Shown: positions 1-12,500, numbered from the stretch's first letter. The stretch is 64,000 bases of DNA from Liolophura sinensis (GCF_032854445.1 NC_088303.1:4163501-4227500); one strand, 5' to 3'. Translations and numbers: made by a program. The notes: a model not told the origin generated them from the letters alone.

Positions 1-600
1 GTATAGGCTACGGGATGTCCCCGGAATGGTATAGACTTCGGGATGTCCCGGAATGGTATAGGCTACGGGATGTCCCGGAATGGTATAGGCTACGGGATGT
101 CCCCGGAATGGTAAAGACTACAGGGTGTCCCCGGAATGGTATGGGCTACGGGATGTCCCCGGAATGGTATAGACTACAGGGTGTCCCGGAATGGTATAGG
201 CTACGGGATGTCCTCGGAATGGTAAAGACTACAGGGTGTCCCCGGAATGGTATGGGCTACGGGGTGTCCCCGGAATGGTAAAGACTACAGGGTGTCCCCG
301 GAATGGTATAGACTACAGGGTGTCCCCGGAATGGTATGGGCTACAGGGTGTCCCCGGAATGGTATGGGCTACGGGGTGTCCCCGGAATGGTAAAGACTAC
401 AGGGTGTCCCCGGAATGGTATAGACTGTAGGAGGTTCCAGGAATGGTATAGGCTACAGAATATCCGGGGAATGATATATAGGAGGTTCCAGGAATGGTAT
501 GGACTACAGTATGTACCCGGAATGTTAGAAGCTGTAGAAGGTTCCAGGAATGGTATAGGCTACAGGATGTCCCAGGAATGATATAGGCTGTAGGAGGTTC
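1..600. repeat. Minisatellite, ~28-bp unit
   Basis: About 21 head-to-tail copies of a 27-28 bp unit built on 'CCCCGGAATGGTATAGACTAC' variants (AAGACTACAG, GGGCTACGGG). The first ~420 bp are well conserved; from about 430 to 600 the copies are more diverged and include a 'GGAGGTTCCAGGAATGG' variant. The array runs off the left edge of the window. Open frames here (repeating PEWYRL-type peptides) arise because the unit lacks stops and 28 is not a multiple of 3; they are not genes. Confidence 0.95.
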
Positions 601-1545
601 CAGGAATCCTTATAAAATTTGAAGTTCTTATCCCTGATCCAGTAGGAGGGCTATCAAAATCAGGATTGTCGGTCATGTATGTCTGAGTCATATTCAGGGA
701 AACTTGGTATATACATGCACTGGCTTGTATCCCGTATCCAGTTGTGGCCAACACAACCTGTTGATCTACTTTGTAAGCCCAACTCTCACTTCAGAGTATT
801 ATACCCTTGTTCTTGATAAGATTTTAAACACTGACTTTCACTTACTGTCTCACATCACAAGTTCATATTTGAAACGCCGACGTATAAGTGAAATATTCCT
901 GAGTACGGAGTAAAACACAAAATGTTTGGCTGTTCAATTCCTGTGAATACAATGTCTGCCAAGTGTGTGTGCTGACTCGTGTGTTTCTTGTTTCAGTGTG
1001 ATTGGCACATTACAAAACATGCCAGAGTTCTCACAGGCCTTTAACTGTCAACCGGGGCAGCCCATGAATCCACGGAAAAAATGTTCTGTTTGGTGATGGA
1101 CAACAGAAATGTGACAAGAGACATTTCCTTTGTAATTGACTCATGCTTGTCTGTAGAATGCACATTTACAGGTAAAGAATGCCAATATATTGGTGTCACC
1201 GCGCTGCATAAAAAGCAAGAAAATAATAGATTTCTTAGATATTTCCTGCCCTACTGCAATTCCTGTGCAAAGTCTCGCTAACAGCTAGTTGAATGGACCC
1301 GTATGATGCTTCATGGCGATGATGTGTTGACCACGTCGGTTTCTGACGGTGAATTGTTGACGATATCAGTGTCTGGCGGTGATGTGTTGACGAACTTTTC
1401 ACAAAGAACATTACTTACTTACTTGTTCCATATTCGATGTCAGTGTCAGCGGACTGACATACGCATTCGTGTCTAATAATGGTTTGGGGGTGACAGATTA
1501 GCTGTACAGGCGGTACATGTAGACCCATTTTACAAACCTGAATTC
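601..1545. other. Intergenic stretch without a recognised gene
   Basis: Unique-looking sequence apart from a SINE 3'-end remnant at about 871-921. A 66-codon open frame at 1081-1281 resembles no family I know. Around 1315-1395 there is a short imperfect repetition of a GTGATGTGTTGAC motif. Confidence 0.5.
871..921 (+). mobile_element. SINE-B 3'-end remnant
   Basis: The stretch containing CGTATAAGTGAAATATTCCTGAG and then a GAGTACGGAGTAAAACAC-type end matches the 3' part of the SINE at 5138-5411. Head and AAAT tail are missing, so only a fragment survives. Confidence 0.6.
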
Positions 1546-1685
1546 GGATGTATCGACTACCAATAGATAGACCCGATGTATCGACTACCAATAAATAGGC
1601 CGGATGTATCGACTAGCAATAAATAGGCCGGATGTATCGACTACCAATACATAGGCCCGATGTATCAACTACCAATAGATAGGCT
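1546..1685. repeat. 28-bp tandem repeat, 5 copies
   Basis: GATGTATCGACTACCAATA recurs at 1547, 1575, 1603, 1631 and 1659, exactly 28 bp apart, with single-base differences between copies. The unit is unrelated in sequence to the 28-bp unit at the start of the window. Confidence 0.93.
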
Positions 1686-1768
1686 CAGCCAAGTGAAACT
1701 GATCATGTGTTTATAAATACAGATTGTGGTGCACTTGTATATTCGCGTATATTCATATATGTATCCAG

Positions 1769-1769
<1 letters not shown>

Positions 1770-1851
<82 letters not shown>
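1770..1851. repeat. (AT)n microsatellite
   Basis: About 40 uninterrupted AT dinucleotides. The exact length is likely to vary between individuals and assemblies. Confidence 0.97.
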
Positions 1852-1853
<2 letters not shown>

Positions 1854-3224
1854 CGCTGAATCAATCGCGTCCTCTAACAGCCTGTAATTTATGCAAGGGG
1901 TGTGTTGCCTCTCAGCTAATGAGAGTCCTTAAAACTACCGTCTTATTCGTGTAAACGCGGAACCTACGTCCAACATTCCGGTTTCCCGATCGTCAAGCGG
2001 AAAACGAACTGTACTGTTCGCTACCTTCTGGGAAGAAGAGTTCTACCGGAAATGTACGAAGAGCACTTCGGCGGTTTCCGACGGCAATTCTCCTCCTAAC
2101 ACAGAAGACTTCAGAACTAGTTCTTGGGCAAGATGGAGTCGCCCACAGCGGTTGTTGGCGCTGACTTTATTTATAATTTATCAACTTGAGGTAGATATTA
2201 GAATTTTTAAGGCATGCACCTGCGAGAAAATGCATACTCTTTTCAGTGGTATTTCATGGATATTTAAATTTTCTTCTCCTTTAAGAACTTATGAACCAAA
2301 TTCATTGAAACTATTTTAAGAAATTCACTGAAAAGGCCAAACGTGGATACACTGCATTGTTAGTCTCTATGGGGTGGAAAGTGTTACCAGCTCAAATAAC
2401 GTTTGATTCAGGTTGTTATACGAGAGTTCATATATGGCTTGCTACAATTATATCTCACAACTACTTCCAAAAATCCTGGCCAAATTCAATATAACTTAAT
2501 GTATACTGAGCAGTCCGTTCCTCCCCAAAACCAGATTACGATGTGATCAAATATTTTCTTTTAGAGCATTTTATCTCCTGTTCTGATGAACCAATCAGTG
2601 ACATTTAACACCTGGATTCTATGCTGTATGGTTTCCTAATACCTCATCAAACTGTGCTCAGCGAGAATGAGCTCTTACGTACGTACTCATGCCATAACTT
2701 TATCTTTGGCATTTTAGCTCATGTGGACACAGCCCGTAAGTTCCAAAATACGCGCTGGCTGAGTGTGTATTCAATATTTGGTGAATGCAGTGTCATGTTG
2801 TATGTCTATTTAAACTTATTTAATAGAGAAGTTTTGAGAATGTTATACATAACCATTTTAATTAAAGGTTTAAATTATATTTTATATGAAGTTTAAGGGC
2901 TGATTGATCTTTATGTCGTTGAACATCCTTGTTGGTAGTTTAATAAAATTAACCCTTCTGGCGATGTGTTCTGTTGTGATACGGAATGGAGATATCTGTC
3001 TTTCCTTTGAATGGGATGGACTGCTTGAAAGATGAAGGGGTCACACTATAATTAATATGTAAAGGTAATCTGTTGTATATTTTTTTTTCGATCTGAGCAA
3101 GACATGCAGCACTCGAGTGAGATTACAAATCTTAGAATGGGCACGCGGTCAATTTGTTTTTCAGTTTAAGGTCACAACATATTCCCCATAGAGGCTCGCA
3201 GACTGCGTCTGGAACGTAAATAAA
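1852..3224. other. Intergenic stretch, no supported gene
   Basis: A more GC-rich segment at about 1930-2160 contains an open frame without a start codon (roughly 1935-2320, plus strand) and a CAAGATGG motif near 2130 that resembles a YY1 site. I cannot assign either. The rest is AT-rich; the 91-codon open frame at 2621-2896 has no recognisable domain. Confidence 0.4.
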
Positions 3225-3312
3225 TCCACGTGGAACTGTGTGAGCAGTCAGTACGCGTGGTCTGGCTGCGTGAGCATTCAGTACCCGTGGTTTGCCTGCG
3301 TGGGCATTGGCT
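3225..3312. repeat. 30-bp tandem repeat, ~2.7 copies
   Basis: Units built on GTGAGCATTCAGTACCCGTG and GTTTGCCTGC recur with a 30-bp period. Because 30 is a multiple of 3 they give an in-frame peptide repeat in short open frames on both strands, with no other sign of coding. Confidence 0.75.
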
Positions 3313-3416
3313 CGGCTAATTCTAGCTCTTTTCTGCAAGCTGACAGTTTGTTTACGTTCCAAAGAGTGACTTACTTAGCGACCGTTTACTGCGCCTCTGG
3401 GAAGTTGTGTATTAGT

Positions 3417-4524
3417 AATATAATTACAACGACCTACTGAGCAATACCCAGGGGGCTCAAAAGTAAAGAACAACACTGACACGTGTCGATTGGTTTGAAC
3501 TTTTCACCGAATGTATAGATACAGGCAAAACCAAATAGTCAAAATGATTTATCAATGTTAATTAACAAAATACATTCCATACAATGTCGAGTACTACGTG
3601 GGATACAGTATAGAGTGTGATCACGTTAAACCTCAACAACCCCTCACGCAGGCTTTTCAGAATACAGCTATATTACGTTAAGCCCAAACAACCCCTTTTG
3701 CGGGCTTTTCAGAATGTAGCTGTATTAGGTTAAGCCCCAACAACCCTTCATGCAGACTTTTCAGAGTATAGCTATATTACATTAAGCCCCAACAATCCCT
3801 CATACAAGCTTCTCAGAATATAGCTGTATTAGGTTAAGCCCCAACAACCCCTCCTGCGGGCTTTTCAGAATATAGCTGTATTACAGTTAGTCCCAACAAG
3901 CCCAATGCAGGCTTCTCAGAATATGGCTGTATTAGGTTAAACCCCAACAACTCGTGATGAGGACATGGTTAACCCCTCAGGCTTTTCAAAATATAACTGC
4001 ATTACATTAATTTCCAGCAAACCCTCAGGCTTTTCGGAATACATGTAAATGGAAAAACCTCATGCAATTCAAGAAAGAATCTTGAAATGGGATGTACGTT
4101 AACATTTTAGAGAATGAAATTATCACTTGCTTCAAATGAAAACCTATACATTCAGATGTGTTTTCACTTTTTGAACCAATTAAACATCTGTGTTTAAGGC
4201 TGTAGTCATGAAGAAACATGGCCCATGGGGAATATATATATATATATATTTGTTTGGGCTTAACGTAATATAGCTGTATTCTGAAAAGCCTGCGTGAGGG
4301 GTTGTTGAGGTTTAACGTGATCACACTCTATACTGTATCCCACGTAGTACTCGACATTGTATGGAATGTATTTTGTTAATTAACATTGATAAATCATTTT
4401 GACTATTTGGTTTTGCCTGTATCTATACATTCGGTGAAAAGTTCAAACCAATCGACACGTGTCAGTGTTGTTGTTTACTTTTGAGCCCCCTGGGTATTGC
4501 TCAGTAGGTCGTTGTAATTATATT
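3417..4524. mobile_element. Foldback element with 274-bp inverted arms
   Basis: The left arm (3417-3690) and the reverse complement of the right arm (4251-4524) match over 274 bp; I find one mismatch (AGTAAAGAAC against AGTAAACAAC, near 3470). The element is 1108 bp long and non-coding. Its left half contains a ~51-bp tandem repeat, and the first unit of that repeat lies inside the arm. The arms end in AATATAATTAC at the AT-rich borders; no target duplication longer than TA can be called. This structure fits a foldback or long-TIR MITE-like DNA transposon that depends on a transposase supplied elsewhere. The superfamily cannot be named from the ends. The single mismatch suggests recent arrival or arm-to-arm gene conversion. 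Confidence 0.85.
3628..4045. repeat. ~51-bp tandem repeat inside foldback element
   Basis: About eight degenerate copies of a unit with GGCTTTTCAGAATATAGCTG followed by TATTAGGTTAAGCCCCAACA; the GCTTTTCAG motif recurs at 3652, 3703 and 3755, 51-52 bp apart. Later copies carry small deletions. Confidence 0.85.
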
Positions 4525-4758
4525 CATGAATAGCCTAGCCAAGCATTTGTATGTCGCATGTCGCATGTATGGCGGGGGTTAGCTCTATGGTTAGAGGAAA
4601 CTGGAGAAAACACTGCCCTTCACCAGATATCCTGCAACCGAAAAATTGAGAGCTGTATATCTGACGGCAGTCATCAGAAATAGCTAGCTACTGGCTTAAT
4701 GAAATTTGCCTGATGGCCCAATCACTGTGAAGTCAGGTTCAAATCTTCAAATCGTCAG

Positions 4759-5125
4759 GGACCGGCCCGGATAGCACAGTTGGTAGAGCGTCCGCTTCGG
4801 GACCGGTAGATCCAGGATCAATCCTTGATCGAGTCACACCTAAGACTTTAAAAGAGGAAGTTGTAACTTCCTCGCTTGGCGTTCAGCATGAAGGGGATAG
4901 TGCAACGACTGGTCCACCCGTATCAGTATAATGGCTCGGGCGGGGCCGCTTACTTGCCTTCGGTAAGTCGTCTCAGTGAAGCAGCACTAAATAAAAGAGC
5001 GGTGGAAATCCGTCCTGCAACAAGGAGGCACATTATACGTACATGCACCCTAATGATTCCTTCGTCGTCATATGACTGAAAAATTGTTGAGTACGACGTT
5101 AAACCCCAAGCACTCACTCACTCAC
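4759..5125 (+). mobile_element. SINE-A, full length
   Basis: A tRNA-derived head (GGCCCGGATAGCACAGTTGG, with an A-box-like TAGCACAGTTGG and a B-box-like GGATCAATCC) is followed by a ~250-bp body and a GTTAAACCCCAAGCACTCAC tail ending in (CACT)n. It is flanked by TCAAATCGTCAG at 4747-4758 and 5126-5137, a 12-bp target-site duplication. Other copies lie at 19643-19975 (minus) and 25327-25568 (plus). The internal boxes imply RNA polymerase III transcription; mobility would come from a LINE in trans. The 67-codon open frame inside is not a gene. Confidence 0.9.
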
Positions 5126-5137
5126 TCAAATCGTCAG

Positions 5138-5411
5138 GGGGGGGCCTCCGTGGCTCAGTTGGTTTGTGTGCTAGCGCAGCGTAATGACCCAGGAGTCTCT
5201 CACCAATGCGGTCGCTGTGAGTTCAAGTCCAGCCCATGCTGGCTTCCTCTCTGGGAAGGTCCATACGTGGGAAGGTCTGTCAGCACCCTGCAGATGGTTG
5301 TGGGTTTCCCCCGGGCTCTGTCCGGTTTCCACCCACCATAATGCTGGCCGCCGTCATATAAGTGAAATTTCTTGAGTACGGCGTAAAACACCAATCAAAT
5401 AAATAAATAAA
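5138..5411 (+). mobile_element. SINE-B, full length
   Basis: A second tRNA-headed SINE family: head GGCCTCCGTGGCTCAGTTGG with an A-box-like TGGCTCAGTTGG, a B-box-like GAGTTCAAGTCC, a body containing TCCACCCACCATAATGCTGG, then TTGAGTACGGCGTAAAACAC and an (AAAT)n tail. It is flanked by the same 12-bp target (5126-5137 and 5412-5423) that flanks the neighbouring SINE-A. Open frames on both strands here are spurious. Further copies are at 7385-7640 (minus), 23752-23862, 24348-24425 and 28212-28445. Confidence 0.92.
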
Positions 5412-5423
5412 TCAAATCGTCAG
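5412..5423. repeat. Third copy of the shared SINE target duplication
   Basis: TCAAATCGTCAG, identical to 4747-4758 and 5126-5137. Three copies around two SINEs indicate two successive insertions at one target. Confidence 0.85.
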
Positions 5424-5954
5424 AGCCTATACTTAACAAACTGTCCACATAAATAAATAAATAAATTATTGCTTCTTCCAACATGTCAGACGCAAGATCT
5501 TTCACATTCTTAGCATACCACAATTCACAAAAGGCACAAAACGCATACCACAATTCACACAATGGACAAAAATGAGATCTCTGTTATGACAGCAGGAATT
5601 GGAAGATTTATTTCTCACCTTAGTGAAATATATGGAGTCATCCTTTTATAACAACACGGAAGGACTCAACCAAAAAGTTGAAGTAAAGCACAATCCACAA
5701 GACCCGAATACCTACCTTCCAACACCTTATCTGACAACCATCTGGCCTTAGGTCATGGATTGTAAGTCAGTTTATGTAGACTAACAGTGAGCTGGATTAT
5801 CAAATATCTATCCAGTGATTAATCTTTGTCATAGTTACGACATATGTTTATACATAGCATAGACTATCAGATACTGATCCTAAGGCTACATTCCCCATAC
5901 CGTAAATTATATGTATGTGTGTCCACACTTTATGCCTGGAAGATACGATGGAAG
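5424..5954 (-). other. Probable 3' UTR and downstream region of the TPR gene
   Basis: No gene of its own. On the minus strand this lies just 3' of the stop codon of the TPR gene. An (AAATA)n patch near 5445-5465 and a short repeat of CGCATACCACAATTCACA at about 5515-5560 are the only structures seen. Confidence 0.45.
5607..5612 (-). terminator. Candidate poly(A) signal AATAAA
   Basis: AATAAA on the minus strand, 343 nt past the TAG at 5955-5957 of the TPR gene. It is the first canonical hexamer after the stop; a match to six bases in AT-rich DNA is weak evidence. Confidence 0.35.
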
Positions 5955-6533
5955 CTATGTGTTGTGCTTTCGCATGCGGATCAATTTGTGGTTGATTCCC
6001 AACTTTATTGACCTCATGGCCATGGCTCTGTTAAAATGGCGTTGGGTTTTGGAAGATTCACCATAATCATCAAAATTGGCCTCCACTGATGTGACCACTC
6101 CAAACAAAACACCGAGCACCAGAAACAAGATGATAAAAAGTGTGTACTGGGTAACAGTAGGGCTGGGCGCCCCCTCCATATCTCTGAGGTGTGCCTGGGC
6201 AGGCTGGAAACCTGGGTTCAAATCCAGAGCGTGCCGAAAATGTAAGGAGGCTTCATGGTAGTGGTGATAGGCTTTGAGAATTTCCCCAAGTGTAAAATGT
6301 TGAAGCCAGGTATTCTGATCTGGTGGCTGCATTTCTAAAGAACGCCGGGTGAGAAAAATGGCATCATCCAAGTACTGGAGGTTGAAGAGGACGCGAGCCG
6401 TGTTCAGGAGGACATCCGGGTTGTTTGGTGACAAAGATAGGGCTTTGCGGAAACATTCAATTGACAGCTGTGTATTGCCTCGTATCCGCCAGAAGTTTCC
6501 AATCTGGTTATAAACCTGCACTGACTTGGGTCT
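5955..6533 (-). CDS. Exon 3 (terminal coding exon) of TTC17-like gene
   Basis: Acceptor (T)n-CAG at 6536-6534 after a ten-base T tract; the exon opens in phase 0 with AGA CCC AAG. It encodes 192 residues: TPR-like repeats, then a hydrophobic segment YTLFIILFLVLGVLFGVV, then a basic tail ending at TAG 5957-5955. The three TPR-like units are roughly residues 196-229, 230-263 and 266-299 of the protein. Confidence 0.85.
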   Translation of the reverse strand, partial: RPKSVQVYNQIGNFWRIRGNTQLSIECFRKALSLSPNNPDVLLNTARVLFNLQYLDDAIFLTRRSLEMQPPDQNTWLQHFTLGEILKAYHHYHEASLHFRHALDLNPGFQPAQAHLRDMEGAPSPTVTQYTLFIILFLVLGVLFGVVTSVEANFDDYGESSKTQRHFNRAMAMRSIKLGINHKLIRMRKHNT

Positions 6534-9500
6534 CTGAAAAAAAAAATACGAACCAGAAATTTGATAATGTCACATATACATTCTCAAACATTTTGCTTAA
6601 CAAATGAAAGTGCAGTAGCAAAAGCTGAGATCATTCATTTGATTCAGTTTCACCATCACTTTAAACAATATTTTGGTTGCATCAAGAAGGTTGGTCCAAA
6701 AGCTGACATACCTATAGTGCTGCCTAACAGTGCTGCTGAAGGCACCGGTTGTATCGACCTACATGGTTACAATATACATGTATTCACATTAAATGTGATG
6801 TGATGGGGTATGTCCTTAACACAATAACCTGATGTCACAAGCTAGATCCTAAACACAATAACCTGATGTCACAAGCTAGATCCTAAACACTATAACCTGA
6901 TGTGACACTAGATCCTAAACATTACATGTATAACCTGATGTGACGAGCTACATCCTTGACACTATAACCTGATGTGATGAGCTAGATCCTAAACATTATA
7001 ACCTGATGTGACAAGCTAGATCCTAAACACTATAACCTGATGTGACGCTAGATCCTAAACATTACATGTATAACCTGATGTGACAAGCCAGATCCTAAAC
7101 ACTAAAACCTGATGCAACACTAGATCCTGAACACAATAACCTGATGTGATAGGCTAGATCCCAACACAATAACCTGATGTGACAAGCTAGATCCTAAACT
7201 CTATACCCTGATGTGACCACCTTGATCCTACACACTATAAGCTGATGTGACAAGCTAGGTCTAAAACACTATAACCTGATCTGACAGGCTAGGTCTAAAA
7301 CACTATTACCTGATGTGACAAGCTACATCCTTAACACAATAAACCTGAACCGTCAAGCTATATCCTGAACGCCATAATCTGAGATTATATTTTATTTATT
7401 TATCTGCTTGGTGTTTAAGGCCATACTGAAGAATAGTTCACTCACATGACCACTTATGGTGGGAGAAAACCGAACAAAGCCTGTGGAAAACCCAAGATCA
7501 TCTGCAGGTTGCTGATAGACTTTCTCACAAATAACCACAGAGGAAGCCAGTATAAGCTAGAATTTAACTCACAGCAAGTGTATCATTAAGAGACTCCTGA
7601 GTAATTGTGCTCCATTAGCATGTTTCCCACTACGCCTGATGGGAAAAGCTACAGTGTGATGTAACAAGCTACACTTTAGTACAGTATACTGCTAATTATA
7701 AACTGGAACAAAACTGTCAGATGTAGAAAAGTGCTGGATGTATCAGAAGCTTGAATCAATTTTTCTGTTTTCACCTTTCTCCACAACAAAATGCCAAAAC
7801 AGATGGGTAAACGCAGAACATACCCTTCTACAGAACAACATACCAAAACAGACAGGTAAACGCGGAACATACCCTCTCCAAAACAAAATGCCGAAGCAGA
7901 CAGCTAAACGCAAAACATACCCTTATCCACGCACAACAAAATGCTAAAACAGACAGGAAAACATACCCTTCTCCACAACAATAAGCCAAAACAGACAGGG
8001 AAATGCCAGATATATCCTTCTCCACAACAATAGGCCAAAACAGACAGGGAAATGCCGAACATATCCTTCTCCACAACAATAAACCAAAACAAACAGGTAA
8101 ACGCAGAACATACCCTTCTACAGAACAACATGCCAAAACAGACAGGTAAATGCAGAGCATACCCTTCTCCATACACAACAAAATGCCAAAACAGACAGCT
8201 AAACCCTTCTCCACAACAAATACCAGAAACAGACAGGTAAACGCAGAACATACCCTTCTCCACACACAATAAAATGCTGAAACAGACAGCTAAATGCAAA
8301 ACATACCCTTCTCCACACACAACCAAATGCCAAAACAGACTGGTAAACGCAGACCATACCCTTCTCCACAACAAAATGCCAAAACAGACAGGTAAACGCA
8401 GAATATACCCTTCTCCACAACAATAAGCCAAAATAGATGGTGACATGTCGGACATACCCTTCTCCACAACAATATGCCAAAACAGACAGGGAAATGCAGA
8501 AATACCCTTCTCCACAAAAAAATGCCAAAACAGACTGGTAAACGCAGAACATACCCTTCTCCACAACAATAAGCCAAAATAGGTGGTGACATGCCGGACA
8601 TACCCTTCTCCACAACAATTTGGCAAAACAGACAGGGAAATGCCGTGCATATCCTTCTCCACAACAATAAGCCAAAACAGACAGATAAACGCAGAACATA
8701 CCCTTCTCCACAACAATAAGCCAAAATAGGTGGTGACATGCCGGACATACCCTTCTCCACAACAATAAGCCAAAACAGACAGGTAAACGCAGAAATACCC
8801 TTCTCCACAAAGAAATGCCAAAACAGATTGGTAAACGCAGAACATATCCTTCTCCACAACAATAAGCCAAAATAGATGGGGAAATGCCGGACATACCCTT
8901 CTCCACAACAATAGGCCAAAACAGACAGGGAAATGCAGGACATATCCTTCTCCACAACAATAAGCCAAAACAGACGGGAAATGCCGAACATATCCTTCTC
9001 CACAACAATAAACCAAAACAGACAGGTAAACGCAGAACATACCCTTCTACAGAACAACATGCCAAAACAGACAGGTGAACGCAGAACATACCCTCTCCAC
9101 AAAAAAAATGCCAAAACAGACTGGTAAAGCAGACCATACCCTTCTCCACAAAAAAATGCCAAAACAGATTGGTAAACGCAGAACATACCCTTCTCCACAA
9201 CAAAATGCCAAAACAGACAGGTAAATGCAGAACATATCCTTCTCCACAACAAAATGCCAAAACAGATGGGTAAATGCCGGACATACCCTTCTCCACAACA
9301 ATAGGCCAAAACAGACAAGGAAATGCAGGACATATCCTTCTCCACACCAATAGGCCAAAACAGACAGGATAATGCAGGACATACCCTTCTCCACAACAAT
9401 AGGCCAAAACAGACAGGGAAATGCAGGACATACCCTTCTCCACAACAATAGGCCAAAACAGACGGGTAAATGCAGAACATATCCTTCACCACAACAATAA

Positions 9501-12500
9501 ACCAAAACAGACAGGGAAATGCCGGACATACCCTTCTCCACAACAATAGGCCAAAACAGACAGGTAAACGCAGGACATACCCTTCTCCACAACAATATGC
9601 CAAAACAGACGGGTAAATGCAGAACATATCCTTCACCACAACAATAAACCAAAACAGACAGGGAAATGCAGGACATACCCTTCTCCACAACAATAGGCCA
9701 AAACAGACAGGGAAATGCAGGACATACCCTTCTCCACAACAATAGGCCAAAACAGACGGGTAAATGCAGAACATATCCTTCACCACAACAATAAACCAAA
9801 ACAGACAGAGAAATGCAGGACATTACCCTTCTCCACAACAATAGGCCAAAACAGACAGGTAAATGCAGAACATATCCTTCACCACAACAATAAACCAAAA
9901 CAGACAGGGAAATGCAGGACATACCCTTCTCCACAACAATAGGCCAAAACAGACAGGGAAATGCAGGACATACCCTTCTCCACAACAATAGGCCAAAACA
10001 GACAGGGAAATGCAGGACATATCCTTCACCACAACAATAAACCAAAACAGACAGAGAAATGCAGGACATACCCTTCTCCAGAACAACATGCCAAAACAGA
10101 TGGGGACATGCCGGACCTACCCTTCTCCACAACAATAGGCCAAAACAGACAGGGAAATGCAGGACATATCCTTCACCACAACAATAAACCAAAACAGACA
10201 GAGAAATGCAGGACATACCCTTCTCCAGAACAACATGCCAAAACAGATGGGGACATGCCGGACCTACCCTTCTCCACAACAATAGGCCAAAACAGACAGG
10301 GAAATGCAGGACATACCCTTCTCCACAACAATAGGCCAAAACAGACAGGGAAATGCAGGACATATCCTTCACCACAACAATAAACCAAAACAGACAGAGA
10401 AATGCAGGACATACCCTTCTCCACAACAATAGGCCAAAACAGACGGGTAAATGCAGAACATATCCTTCACCACAACAATAAACCAAAACAGACAGGGAAA
10501 TGCAGGACATACCCTTCTATACAACAATAGGCCAAAACAGACAGGGAAATGCAGGACATACCCTTCTCCACAACAATAGGCCAAAACACACAGGGAAATG
10601 CAGGACATATCCTTCACCACAACAATAAACCAAAACAGACAGGGAAATGCAGGACATACCCTTCTCCACAACAATAGGCCAAAACAGACGGGTAAATGCA
10701 GAACATATCCTTCTCCACAACAATAGGCCAAAACAGACAGGGAAATGCAGGACATACCCTTCTCCACAACAATAGGCCAAAACAGACAGGGAAATGCAGG
10801 ACATATCCTTCACCACAACAATAAACCAAAACAGACAGGGAAATGCAGGACATACCCTTCTCCACAACAATAGACCAAAACAGAGAGGGAAATGCCGGAC
10901 ATATCCTTCTCCACAACAATAAGCCAAAACAGACAGGTAAACGCAGAACATACCCTTCTCCACAACAATAAGCCAAAATAGGTGGTGACATGCCGGACAT
11001 ACCCTTCTCCACAACAATAAGCCAAAATAGATGGTGACATGCCGGACATACCCTTCTCCACAACAATAAGCCAAAACAGACAGGTAAACGCAGAAATACC
11101 CTTCTCCACAAAGAAATGCCAAAACAGACAGGGACATGCCGGACATACCCTTCTCCACAACAAAATGCCAAAACAGACAGGTAAACGCAGAACATATCCT
11201 TCTCCACAACAATAAGCCAAAAAAGATGGGTAAATGCCATACATACCCTTCTCCACAACAATAGCCAAAACAGACAGAGAAATGCAGGACCTACCCTTCT
11301 CTATAGCAATAAGCCACAACAGACAGGTAAACGCAGAATATACCCTTCTCCACAACAATAGGCCAAAACAGACGAGGAAATGCCGGACATACCCTTCTCC
11401 ACAACAATAAGCCAAAACAGAAGGGGACATGAAGGACACACCTTTCTCCACAACAATAGGCCAAAACAGAAGGGGACATGAAAGACATACCCTTCTCCAC
11501 AACAATAAGCCAAAACAGATGGGTAAATGCAGAACATACCCTTCTATACAACAAGCCAAAACAGATGGGTAAATGCAGAACATACCCTTCTCCACAACAA
11601 TAAGCCAAAACAGACAGGGAAATGCAGAACATACCCTTCTCCACAACAATAAGCCAAAACAGACAGGGACATGCCGGACCTACCCTTCTCTATAGCAATA
11701 AGCCACAACAGACAGGTAAACCTCAGAACATACCCTTCTCCACAACAATTTGGCAAAACAGACAGGGAAATGCCGGACATATCCTTCTCCACAACAATAA
11801 GCCAAAACAGACAGGTAAACGCAGAACATACCCTTCTCCACAACAATAAGCCAAAATAGGTGGTGACATGCCGGACATACCCTTCTCCACAACAATAAGC
11901 CAAAATAGATGGTGACATGCCGGACATACCCTTCTCCACAACAATAAGCCAAAACAGACAGGTAAACGCAGAAATACCCTTCTCCACAAAGAAATGCCAA
12001 AACAGACAGGGACATGCCGGACATACCCTTCTCCACAACAAAATGCCAAAACAGACAGGTAAACGCAGAACATATCCTTCTCCACAACAATAAGCCAAAA
12101 AAGATGGGTAAATGCCATACATACCCTTCTCCACAACAATAGCCAAAACAGACAGAGAAATGCAGGACCTACCCTTCTCTATAGCAATAAGCCACAACAG
12201 ACAGGTAAACGCAGAATATACCCTTCTCCACAACAATAGGCCAAAACAGACGGGGAAATGCCGGACATACCCTTCTCCACAACAATAAGCCAAAACAGAA
12301 GGGGACATGAAGGACACACCTTTCTCCACAACAATAGGCCAAAACAGAAGGGGACATGAAAGACATACCCTTCTCCACAACTATAAGCCAAAACAGATGG
12401 GTAAATGCAGAACATATCCTTCTATACAACAAGCCAAAACAGATGGGTAAATGCAGAACATATCCTTCTATACAACAAGCCAAAACAGATGGGTAAATGC

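Noticed and set aside
1-600. CRISPR-like array of short repeats
   Set aside because: Units are contiguous with no unique spacers between conserved repeats, and the context is animal DNA. It is a minisatellite.
1935-2320. Plus-strand open frame of about 125 codons with a YY1-like motif as a gene start
   Set aside because: No start codon, no recognisable domain, no clear splice sites. A hidden exon cannot be excluded.
4025-4324. 99-codon minus-strand frame inside the foldback element
   Set aside because: It runs from the loop into an inverted arm, contains a microsatellite-coded IYIYIYS run and has no domain.
4764-5230. tRNA genes, because of A-box and B-box motifs
   Set aside because: The cloverleaf is not maintained and the same sequences recur with SINE bodies, tails and target duplications.
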